From contig CAXYYS010000097.1 of assembly GCA_964293585.1 (NCBI GenBank), positions 1 through 5,773 of the forward strand: DNA of 5,773 nucleotides, in the 5' to 3' direction. Both the position numbers and the translations under genes were made by a program. This DNA comes from JAKVKY01 sp964293585. GTDB lineage: Bacteria; Bacillota; Negativicutes; Acidaminococcales; Acidaminococcaceae. Under the pieces are notes generated by a model, which searched no databases, was not told the origin of the DNA, and was given only the letters and a program-made list of their open reading frames with translations. Of the stretch, positions 1 to 5,773 are shown in pieces; positions within the stretch are counted from its first letter, which is position 1, and each line of letters begins with the position of its first letter.

Positions 1-196
1 TTATTCAATTAATCAGGTCATTGTGGTTTAACTACAGAAGAATCACCTGCATTAAGTGACGTTGACAGCGCTTCCTTAGCCGAAGGTGGCAAAGGGTGGT
101 AAGAGTATTTTTATGTTGAAAAAAGATGAGATATGCGGAGGATGAATAACGACAAGCCGCACTAAAATTATATGATGAATCATATCCTGTTTCACT
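1..196. other. Left-end non-coding region with no supported gene
   Basis: I find no gene here. A short minus-strand frame at about 108-30 would read PPSAKEALSTSLNAGDS and end in TGA, but a TAA precedes it closely and it has no ribosome binding site. It could be a decayed gene end or, more likely, an intergenic repeat read as protein: CCTTAGCCGAAGG (73-85 region) can form a small hairpin, and G-rich GGTGGCAAAGGGTGG follows. An inverted repeat ATATGAT-GA-ATCATAT lies at 170-185. No copy elsewhere in the window supports a repeat family. Confidence 0.3.
170..185. repeat. Short inverted repeat, 7-bp arms
   Basis: ATATGAT and ATCATAT are separated by GA. The two-base gap disfavours a full RNA hairpin, so if it has a role it would be as a dyad-symmetric protein-binding site for something off the left edge. 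The arms are A+T-rich and chance occurrence is quite possible. Confidence 0.25.
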
Positions 197-256
197 AAAA
201 AGCATAAGGCTGTTGCCTGCGAAAAATTTGCTATTGCAACAGCCCCTTTTATATTT
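197..256 (-). terminator. Hairpin terminator after the pilin gene, possibly bidirectional
   Basis: A perfect 9-bp stem, GGCTGTTGC at 208-216 and GCAACAGCC at 236-244, encloses a 19-nt loop that can partly pair with itself (GCGAAAAATTTGC at 219-231). Read on the minus strand the stem starts 31 nt after the pilin stop and is followed by TTATGC then TTTTT (201-197). Read on the plus strand it is followed by CCTTTTATATTTT (245-257). The T-runs are moderate on both sides, so it could stop transcription from either direction, but the minus-strand role after the pilin is the one with a clear gene behind it. Confidence 0.7.
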
Positions 257-275
257 TATCACTTGTCATCAAACT

Positions 276-848
276 CTATATGCTACCTAACTGCTTTATA
301 TAATTATTATTTTTTGGTGGTGCAATATTAGTTTTAAAGTTATCTATGGTCCAACGCCCTAACGTTGCACGATCTATACCAGAAGCTCCCCTAACAAATG
401 TTTTTGTACTCTTATTATAAGATTTTACTTCCGACCCGTTCCATGCATATACTACTGTAGAACTTTTAGCCTCATAGCGATAAATTTTACCATCATTGCC
501 AGTCACTCTAAAAACACCCGTTGGTGCAATAGGCCAAGCTGTCAGAATATCAGGGACAAGTTGTGCCACTGCTGCGGAAAAATATTGAGCATCATTCCCG
601 CCATCATTAATCCTAACAGGCAGTTCACCATATTTTGTTCCGTACACGGTCGCCGTACTTTCAATGGTCCTTAAATCAGCTAATATGCGTGCTCCCCTTG
701 CCTCTTCCTGCATATCAATGTATCTTGGAATAGCAAGGCCCGCCAGAATACCCAAGATGGCAATCACGACCACCAACTCCACTAAGGTAAATCCCTGCCT
801 TGACGTGCTATATTCTTTTGTACTCCCGCTTCCCTTTTCTGTTAACAT
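276..848 (-). CDS. Type IV pilin-like / GspG-like pseudopilin precursor
   Basis: This 190-residue protein has a class III (prepilin) signal. A charged leader of 19 residues ends in SRQG, and cleavage is expected between G19 and F20. The mature N-terminus FTLVELVVVIAILGILAGLA has the conserved glutamate at position +5 (E24) and the hydrophobic helix that anchors the subunit and packs the fibre core. The predicted mature protein is about 171 residues. After the helix, PRYIDMQEEARGARILADL (41-59) continues the long alpha-1 spine, as in GspG and type IV pilins. The rest (about 70-190) is a polar globular domain with W105, W136 and W166, many Ser/Thr/Asn, and no cysteine, so the C-terminal disulfide loop of many type IVa pilins is absent. 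I do not see a clear GspG calcium-loop signature. The ATG is preceded by AAGGCGGG with a 5-nt gap. No prepilin peptidase, ATPase or secretin is visible in this window. It may be a minor pilin, a major pilin encoded away from its machinery, or a pseudopilin. Confidence 0.88.
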   Translation of the reverse strand: MLTEKGSGSTKEYSTSRQGFTLVELVVVIAILGILAGLAIPRYIDMQEEARGARILADLRTIESTATVYGTKYGELPVRINDGGNDAQYFSAAVAQLVPDILTAWPIAPTGVFRVTGNDGKIYRYEAKSSTVVYAWNGSEVKSYNKSTKTFVRGASGIDRATLGRWTIDNFKTNIAPPKNNNYIKQLGSI

Positions 849-853
849 TGTAA

Positions 854-861
854 CCCGCCTT
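854..861 (-). promoter_or_regulatory. Ribosome binding site of the pilin gene
   Basis: AAGGCGGG on the minus strand, one mismatch from AAGGAGGG, lies 5 nt before the ATG at 848-846. It supports this ATG and therefore the 19-residue leader. Confidence 0.65.
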
Positions 862-868
862 TACACTA

Positions 869-880
869 AATACATGTATT
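869..880. repeat. 12-bp perfect palindrome in the pilin 5' leader
   Basis: AATACATGTATT reads the same on both strands. It lies just downstream of the promoter candidate and seven bases before the ribosome binding site, where a bound repressor could block transcription or translation. ACTA and TAGT flank it imperfectly. A palindrome this size is expected about once or twice by chance in a window of this length, so only its position makes it notable. Confidence 0.3.
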
Positions 881-898
881 GGTCTAGTATCTGATATT

Positions 899-907
899 AT
901 GATAACA
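899..907 (-). promoter_or_regulatory. Possible extended -10 promoter of the pilin gene
   Basis: The minus strand reads TGTTATCAT: a TGn extension followed by TATCAT, five of six bases matching TATAAT. I find no convincing -35 element at 16-18 nt, so it would have to work as an extended -10 promoter. Transcription would begin near 892, leaving a leader of about 44 nt before the ATG. The surroundings are very A+T-rich, so a chance match is possible. The absence of a visible terminator after the FAD gene leaves co-transcription open. Confidence 0.35.
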
Positions 908-955
908 CAAAAAATTATTTTTGGGAGTATTTATAATCATATTTGACTAAAACTG

Positions 956-2515
956 TTAAATCTTTACTGAATCTGTGGTTCTTATTTCTTCTTGATATTC
1001 CTTTTCTGTATTAACTTCCCATATTAGGTCTTTATTAATTTTACCCAAGATAGCATTAACGGCAGCAATAGCAGTAAGCATGGAATGGTCCATGTTATTA
1101 TATTTATGCTGCCCGTTACGTCCGATACAATAAATATTCACCAAAGATTTTAAATAATCTTTAACCACCGCAAAATCTTTATAAGCACCAAAATAAGCAG
1201 GATATGCCTTTTTAACCTTAACCTGGTTGGCATCAAGCACGTCATTCGCATTAATAATACCAATTTGTTCCAGTTCTTTAATAGCCATCTTAATAAAGTC
1301 AGACTTAGGCATAGACCACAACTCATCACCTTCGTTGCAGAAATATTCCAATCCGATCCAAACTGTATGTTCCAGATCCTTAACAAGATACGGCGACCAG
1401 TTATTAAATATTTGTAGCCGGCCCAATTTTACACCATGTTCCTGCACGTAAATCCAACAGTCAGGAACAATATCGCCTACCGTTTTAAATTTGGTATCAT
1501 TCTTCAGCAAAAGCTTCTTACACAGCAGTCCCACGGTAATAAAGTCACGGTAAGGTAATTTAGTCGCCACGTCGTAAACTTGCTCAGGAACATTGTCTAA
1601 GCTTCGTACCAGGTCACAGATGGGCATGGACGTAATAATGATTTCAGCTGGAAAATTATATTTTTTCCCTGCAGTGTCTCGCGCGGTCACTAAATAGGTT
1701 TTATCACTTTGCTGCTGTAACTTTTCTACCTGACGATCCAAAATAATTTTCCCGCCACTTGCCGAAATCTTCTCTGCCAAAGTTTCCCACATCTGGCCTG
1801 GACCATATTTAGGATAATAAAACTCTTCAATCAATGAAGTCTCCACCTGCTTTTTATTCTGCGATGATTTGCCAATTAAGGACAACAAAATACCCATGAT
1901 AGATAAGCCTTTAACCCTTTGTGCTCCCCACTCCGGGGAAATTTTAGAAGGATGTACCCCCCAAATCTTTTCCGTATAGTTTTCAAAGAACATCTGGTAG
2001 AGGACCTTGCCAAAACGGTTAATATAAAAATCTTCCAGGCTTTCTTCTTGCCTTTTAAAAACCATAGAATACAGGTAGCTCCAACCAATTTTCCACAGCC
2101 TGGCAAGGCCTAAATTTTTAAGCATCGCTAAACTAACAGCAATAGGGTAACTAAAAAAATGACGCAGATAATAGATCCTAGAAACACGCCGTCGTTGTAA
2201 TAAAACCTTGTCCACCTGTTCCGGATCAACGGTACCATCATACTTTTTGTTGTGCTCGTCTAATAATATTTCATCCTTGGCCGGTTTACCCTGCAAAGGT
2301 AATAATTCCTGCCAGAGCTGCATCACCGTATCCGATTTGGTAAAGAAACGATGTCCTCCCATATCCATACGGTTCCCCTTATACATAGCCGTAGTAGCGA
2401 TGCCGCCTAAATGGTCTGTGGCCTCCAGTACGGTTATATCTTTATAGCCATTTTTTTGCAGTTCATAAGCGGCCGTCAGCCCTGCGGCTCCCGCACCGAT
2501 GATTAGGATTTTCAT
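956..2515 (-). CDS. FAD-dependent oxidoreductase of the surface-glycan-associated, amine-oxidase/UGM-like type
   Basis: This is a 519-residue, probably cytoplasmic flavoprotein. The N-terminus MKILIIGAGAAGLTAAYEL is a Rossmann dinucleotide-binding fold with GxGxxG at G7-G12, and E31 ends the second strand where the FAD ribose is bound. It is followed by HLGG (35-38) and the MDMGGHRFF block (50-58). The middle carries YTEKIWGVHPSKISPEWGAQR (180-200). The C-terminal FAD-binding block is IGRNGQHKYNNMDHSMLTA (464-482), and the tail ends with IWEVNTEKEYQEE (498-510). These blocks resemble proteins often annotated as FAD-dependent oxidoreductase, protoporphyrinogen oxidase-like or UDP-galactopyranose-mutase-like in polysaccharide clusters. 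At 519 residues it is much longer than a typical bacterial UDP-galactopyranose mutase (about 370), so that exact reaction should not be assumed. A hydrophobic stretch (about 119-153) could touch the membrane. The ATG has AAGGAGAG upstream with a somewhat long 10-nt spacer. The context points to precursor-sugar or lipid-sugar modification rather than haem synthesis. Confidence 0.85.
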   Translation of the reverse strand: MKILIIGAGAAGLTAAYELQKNGYKDITVLEATDHLGGIATTAMYKGNRMDMGGHRFFTKSDTVMQLWQELLPLQGKPAKDEILLDEHNKKYDGTVDPEQVDKVLLQRRRVSRIYYLRHFFSYPIAVSLAMLKNLGLARLWKIGWSYLYSMVFKRQEESLEDFYINRFGKVLYQMFFENYTEKIWGVHPSKISPEWGAQRVKGLSIMGILLSLIGKSSQNKKQVETSLIEEFYYPKYGPGQMWETLAEKISASGGKIILDRQVEKLQQQSDKTYLVTARDTAGKKYNFPAEIIITSMPICDLVRSLDNVPEQVYDVATKLPYRDFITVGLLCKKLLLKNDTKFKTVGDIVPDCWIYVQEHGVKLGRLQIFNNWSPYLVKDLEHTVWIGLEYFCNEGDELWSMPKSDFIKMAIKELEQIGIINANDVLDANQVKVKKAYPAYFGAYKDFAVVKDYLKSLVNIYCIGRNGQHKYNNMDHSMLTAIAAVNAILGKINKDLIWEVNTEKEYQEEIRTTDSVKI

Positions 2516-2525
2516 GAGTGAAAAT

Positions 2526-2533
2526 CTCTCCTT
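2526..2533 (-). promoter_or_regulatory. Ribosome binding site of the FAD oxidoreductase gene
   Basis: AAGGAGAG on the minus strand lies in the 32-nt gap after the polymerase-like gene. It is separated from the ATG at 2515 by 10 nt (12 nt from the GGAG core), a slightly long but workable spacing. The ATG is supported by the Rossmann motif starting at residue 4. Confidence 0.65.
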
Positions 2534-2547
2534 GATCTATTTTATAG

Positions 2548-4059
2548 TTACTTAGATACATTAATCTCACTTGTATCAGCGTCATTCACACAAACATAGG
2601 CTACGCCTAAGATAACCCAGTAGCAATAGGAAATATTAAAATGATTACTAAAACCGGTAGCTGCCATGCCTAACAAGGAAATAGTCGTAATCACCAAGAT
2701 TAAAAAACTTTCTCTTCTCTTTTTTAAGCACTTGCGCAACTTATGCAAGGCCACTGCTAAAGGGATTAAAACAATACCCAAACCGATAATACCGTTTTGC
2801 GCAAACCTGGTAGAATACTCACACATCTGAGGATAAGCAGCTCTTAAACCATCCCGATTAAAATAGTCCACCCACAGTCTAAAATTTTTCGTATCCTTGG
2901 TAAAGTCCGGCGCATACTCTTCTACATAATAATTAAATAATTCGGAACCCGTACCGAAAATAGGATGAGCCAGACCAATTTTAGCTGTGGCTACAGTATA
3001 GCCCCAGCGCACATTGTTGCTACCATTTTTCAGGTTATCTATCCCCGTGACATTAATACCTGTCACAGAATTTGCTAAGATACCAGCAAGAAAACAACAT
3101 ACCAAAAGTTTTTTTAGATCATCGTAATACTCTTTATGTTTCAACCACCAAAAGATACCAATAGTAATAAATAATTGGATCAAAGTAAGGCCATATGCCG
3201 TCCTTGATCTGGTCAAATACATCATCAAGAATGAGAAAAAGACAGGTAAAAACCATAATTTTTTAACCTTACTTTCAGCTTTAAAAAAGCCATACCAGAT
3301 AAAAGGCATTAAAAAGGCAAAGTAGATACCCATATAGGACGGCTCTGCGAATATGGTTCGCATACGATGAATCTTGCCCAGCATCAATAAAGGCGGCCAG
3401 TTATTATAACTATAGGCAATAGGGTAAAAATAGGGATTGCAAGTTTTTAAGACATCTGTCGCCCACTCTACCCCATAAAAGGAGCAAGTTTCAATGCAGC
3501 CATACAAGAAAATATAACTAAAACAAATCATGCCCGCAGAAAAACAAGTACGGATTAATTCCCTACTATTCTTATAATACAGGCAGTAAATCCAGTAAAC
3601 CACGCCATAAGTCCATAACAGATAAGTAGCACTGTTATAAACCATATCACACCAATAAGAAAAACACTTAGTTAAATATGGCGTGACCGCAAAGCCAAAT
3701 GATTTAAGAACCTCAGAAAGTACAAAGGCAAATTCGTGTTGGTAATATATTAGTTGAGATAAGTCAAAATTACAAATTGCAATGGTTTCGCTTAGACATA
3801 ACAGCAACCAAGTAATGAAAAACAGTTTTAAGAACAGTTTAACCTTAATGAAAAAATGACCAAATACCACTTGAGTCAATAAAGCCAGAATTATTACCAA
3901 AGGGATAATAAACGCCGTTAACTTATCCAAAAAAAATGCATTCATAATATGGCCATAAGGCTGCATAAGTACATCCAACCTGATGGTCAAAAAAGGCAAA
4001 AGCAAGAGCGCTATAAAAAATAAAACTTTTTGAACTTTTAAAAGCACTGCTTTATTCAC
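2548..4059 (-). CDS. O-antigen polymerase/ligase-like (Wzy/WaaL superfamily) membrane protein
   Basis: This 503-residue protein has about ten to twelve hydrophobic segments and is likely a polymerase or ligase of lipid-linked glycan in the cytoplasmic membrane. Superfamily-type features are: RTIFAEPSYMGIYFAFLMP (234-252), like the R-x-FxEPS-x-G block of many Wzy-like proteins; TRSRTAYGL (283-291), matching the common SRT/SRG motif opening a membrane helix; RWGYTVATAKIGLAHPIFGTG (351-371), matching the R-W-(x)n-HP-x-x-G-x-G block before the large periplasmic loop; and STRFAQNGIIGLG (416-428), matching the E/N-G-I-I-G-L helix after that loop. The HN pair commonly found just before this last block in O-antigen ligase-type (Wzy_C) proteins is absent. 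The start is GTG, chosen because GGAGG lies 5 nt upstream; the next in-frame GTG (codon 5) would be too far from it. It follows the glycosyltransferase by 28 nt and precedes the FAD gene by 32 nt, consistent with one operon. Whether it is a polymerase, lipid ligase or protein O-oligosaccharyltransferase is not decided by sequence. Confidence 0.8.
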   Translation of the reverse strand: MNKAVLLKVQKVLFFIALLLLPFLTIRLDVLMQPYGHIMNAFFLDKLTAFIIPLVIILALLTQVVFGHFFIKVKLFLKLFFITWLLLCLSETIAICNFDLSQLIYYQHEFAFVLSEVLKSFGFAVTPYLTKCFSYWCDMVYNSATYLLWTYGVVYWIYCLYYKNSRELIRTCFSAGMICFSYIFLYGCIETCSFYGVEWATDVLKTCNPYFYPIAYSYNNWPPLLMLGKIHRMRTIFAEPSYMGIYFAFLMPFIWYGFFKAESKVKKLWFLPVFFSFLMMYLTRSRTAYGLTLIQLFITIGIFWWLKHKEYYDDLKKLLVCCFLAGILANSVTGINVTGIDNLKNGSNNVRWGYTVATAKIGLAHPIFGTGSELFNYYVEEYAPDFTKDTKNFRLWVDYFNRDGLRAAYPQMCEYSTRFAQNGIIGLGIVLIPLAVALHKLRKCLKKRRESFLILVITTISLLGMAATGFSNHFNISYCYWVILGVAYVCVNDADTSEINVSK

Positions 4060-4064
4060 CTTAA

Positions 4065-4069
4065 CCTCC
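4065..4069 (-). promoter_or_regulatory. Ribosome binding site fixing the GTG start of the polymerase-like gene
   Basis: GGAGG on the minus strand lies 5 nt before the GTG at 4059-4057. It is the strongest Shine-Dalgarno match in the window and decides the non-ATG start, because no ATG sits at a suitable distance. Confidence 0.75.
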
Positions 4070-4087
4070 GGTAATTATATATATTTC

Positions 4088-5761
4088 TCATTTGCCATAA
4101 ATTAGTATTTCTGATGGTGTGAAATTATCTTTCCAAATGCGTCCATAGGGTATAGTTTTAATGAGCCGCATCTTATCTTTATCGTTCAAAATTTGTAATA
4201 ATAATAACATATCATTTTCACTAGTCGCAATCACATAATCAGGCTTGCGCAAAGATTGCAGTTTTTTTAAGGTATCTTGTTTTGGCAATAATTTGTACTT
4301 ATGATAACTTCTATTTACATTGCCTCCATCAAGATCTTCTATAACATTTTTCTTGAAATAGGCATTAATGTTATAAGAGCCGATGGTAATATATTTATCA
4401 TTAGTATTTTTAATGGTTGGCGGTATCCAAATAGACTTTTCTTCCCAATGATTAGCTTTAATATAGTCTGCTACTTCTCTGCTTGCATCAAATCTATTAT
4501 GTAAATCTAACCAAGATGCAGAGAAACTCCAATAAACATTGATTCCCAAAATCAAAGCAATAATTGCATAATAACAATATTTTGCCAGCATAAAATACTT
4601 GATACTGGAAAATTGTTTTTGCAAAGAAATTGTAATCTGCTTAATATTATCACTATCAGCATATAACTGCCAAATGAAAAAGACAAAGAAACCCGCCATA
4701 ATACCAGCATGATAGCTAGTCCAAAAAACATTAGCTGCCAGCAAGGAATAGGCAAATAAAGGTAATATAAACAGACGAATATTTTTAGCTAAATAACTTA
4801 TGTAAAATAAGAATAAGATAAAGACTATACCATAGCTGTAATTAAGCAAGTACGTGATTAAAAGTAAAAATCCATAAATACCGCTTTCATTTATAGATTG
4901 AGCATAATTATATATATCTTGGAAGAAAAGAGTAATTATATCTCCCTGGAAAAAATCCTTGAAGTTATTTGAACATATAATTTGACCTGGAATTATAAAT
5001 ATAGAATATAAGAAAGAAACAAGCAAAGGTTTTGAATTTGTATTTTGAAAAAAAGAAGCATCAGCTTTTGGGAATATTAAAGATATAATAATCACGGCAA
5101 AAAAGAACAGTAGTACAAGTACCTTGATAGATTTTTTATTCCATAAATTGCTAAGTTTCAATGTTCCTTTTCCATGCAAAACATATATTATTTCACATAA
5201 CCAAGATAAGGCTATACCACCCGCTATAGCCATCCCGTAGGCCATGGTTGCAGACATGATAGCTAAACAAAAAGCTAGTCTAAACGGTTTCTGCTTTCTG
5301 TAGGGATAATAATAAGCTGTCGCCATCATAGCAGCTAAGAGCAGAGAATAAGATCTATTAATCACACCGTACTGGTAAAAATAAAAATATGAAAAAGGAA
5401 TAAAAATTCTTAAGTACCACGGTAATGGCGACTTAAACAAAACAAACCAGGTTGCTAGAGAAGCAAAAAAAATATTTATACTTTTAATTCCTATTTCAAA
5501 AGGTACACCTATTTTTGCGAATGGCATAAGAATTAAATGCCATAATGGTGGATGTCCCTCGTAATGTGTAGTAACCGTTAACAATTGCCATAATGAATCA
5601 TCCCTGGCAATAAGCCATGCCTGACCTTCATCATGCCATGGCTCATGATAATAGCTTATTACACAAAGTAAAAGAATATAACTAATGAAAATAAAAATAT
5701 TAAAAAACATACTTATATTATTTTCTTTTTTCAAAATTTTAAGATGTTCCATATTACCCAT
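4088..5761 (-). CDS. GT-C fold membrane glycosyltransferase (PMT/ArnT-like, GT39-type)
   Basis: This is a predicted integral-membrane glycosyltransferase of 557 residues, probably using a polyprenyl-phosphate sugar and acting on the outer face of the cytoplasmic membrane. A first membrane segment (about residues 19-37) is followed by a loop with the acidic pair D44-E45 in the context EPWHDEGQAWLIARD, then EGHPPLWH at 68-75. An acidic residue after the first membrane helix is the usual catalytic feature of GT-C enzymes, and the EGHP-LWH block recurs in PMT-like proteins. A further INRSYSLLL block lies at 135-142. About ten membrane segments reach residue ~412, and residues ~420-557 form a soluble, probably extracytoplasmic tail. 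The length suits the family. The ATG at 5761 has only 12 nt of visible upstream sequence, without a ribosome binding site. The frame is open to the window edge, so the start could lie further upstream, or at the ATG of codon 4 (5752). The gene is clearly more A+T-rich than those after it. The sugar and acceptor cannot be told. Confidence 0.85.
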   Translation of the reverse strand: MGNMEHLKILKKENNISMFFNIFIFISYILLLCVISYYHEPWHDEGQAWLIARDDSLWQLLTVTTHYEGHPPLWHLILMPFAKIGVPFEIGIKSINIFFASLATWFVLFKSPLPWYLRIFIPFSYFYFYQYGVINRSYSLLLAAMMATAYYYPYRKQKPFRLAFCLAIMSATMAYGMAIAGGIALSWLCEIIYVLHGKGTLKLSNLWNKKSIKVLVLLFFFAVIIISLIFPKADASFFQNTNSKPLLVSFLYSIFIIPGQIICSNNFKDFFQGDIITLFFQDIYNYAQSINESGIYGFLLLITYLLNYSYGIVFILFLFYISYLAKNIRLFILPLFAYSLLAANVFWTSYHAGIMAGFFVFFIWQLYADSDNIKQITISLQKQFSSIKYFMLAKYCYYAIIALILGINVYWSFSASWLDLHNRFDASREVADYIKANHWEEKSIWIPPTIKNTNDKYITIGSYNINAYFKKNVIEDLDGGNVNRSYHKYKLLPKQDTLKKLQSLRKPDYVIATSENDMLLLLQILNDKDKMRLIKTIPYGRIWKDNFTPSEILIYGK

Positions 5762-5773
5762 AGTTAATTTTAT

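Noticed and set aside
32..262. A 76-codon minus-strand frame with a GTG start, downstream of the pilin
   Set aside because: It begins inside the terminator hairpin, has no ribosome binding site, and its Cys/Ser/Leu/Arg-rich composition shows no domain or membrane pattern.
276..848. Pilin as part of a full type II secretion operon
   Set aside because: No GspE, GspF, GspD or prepilin peptidase is in the window, and the flanking genes are for glycan synthesis.
664..894. Plus-strand frame opposite the pilin N-terminus
   Set aside because: It is antisense to the strongly supported prepilin signal and has no recognisable product.
907..923. AAAAATAATTTTT as a terminator after the FAD gene
   Set aside because: It is symmetric only because it is A/T-rich; it has a one-base loop and no G/C stem, so it would not form a stable hairpin.
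1150..1386. Small frames inside the FAD gene (also 1227-1451, 1876-2106, 1919-2113 and 2208-2447)
   Set aside because: All lie within an intact 519-residue flavoprotein gene whose motifs span its whole length; they are shadow frames.
956..2515. FAD protein as protoporphyrinogen oxidase (HemY) or a phytoene desaturase
   Set aside because: No haem or carotenoid gene is nearby, and the YTEKIWGVHP and NNMDHSM blocks with the glycan neighbours fit the polysaccharide-locus group better.
4301..4755. Small frames inside the glycosyltransferase gene (4301-4504 plus, 4552-4755 minus)
   Set aside because: They overlap an uninterrupted 557-residue gene, and their hydrophobicity comes from the A+T-rich membrane segments read out of frame.

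Overview
This is a 5.8-kb, A+T-rich piece of a bacterial chromosome in which every convincing gene lies on the minus strand. In order of transcription (right to left) they are: a multi-spanning GT-C-type glycosyltransferase (5761-4088), an O-antigen polymerase/ligase-like membrane protein (4059-2548), a FAD-dependent oxidoreductase of the kind found in surface-polysaccharide loci (2515-956), and a single type IV pilin-like or pseudopilin-like protein (848-276). No organism can be named from sequence alone. The low-G+C composition, the strong Shine-Dalgarno sites and the mix of lipid-linked glycan genes with a pilin would suit a diderm Firmicute (Negativicutes-like), but this is a weak inference based on general impression.

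The first three genes are separated by only 28 and 32 nt and look like one transcription unit, probably the end of a larger glycan locus continuing off the right edge. The gap before the pilin gene is longer (107 nt). It contains an extended -10 promoter candidate, a 12-bp palindrome and a good ribosome binding site, so the pilin may have its own promoter as well as receiving read-through. A hairpin with T-runs on both sides (about 197-256) closes the pilin gene and could act in both directions. The leftmost ~200 nt hold no gene I can support; they show a short inverted repeat and a stretch that may be an intergenic repeat or decayed sequence.

Working model (inference): the GT-C enzyme adds a sugar from a polyprenyl-phosphate donor on the outer face of the cytoplasmic membrane. 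The polymerase/ligase-like protein polymerises lipid-linked glycan or transfers it to an acceptor. The FAD enzyme modifies a sugar or lipid-sugar precursor on the cytoplasmic side. The pilin next to them may simply be a neighbour, or it may be the acceptor of the glycan. Base composition falls from near 45-48% G+C in sampled FAD-gene lines to about 20-30% in sampled glycosyltransferase lines, so the locus looks assembled from parts with different histories. None of the four genes is visibly broken, and I see no CRISPR array, tRNA, rRNA or insertion sequence.
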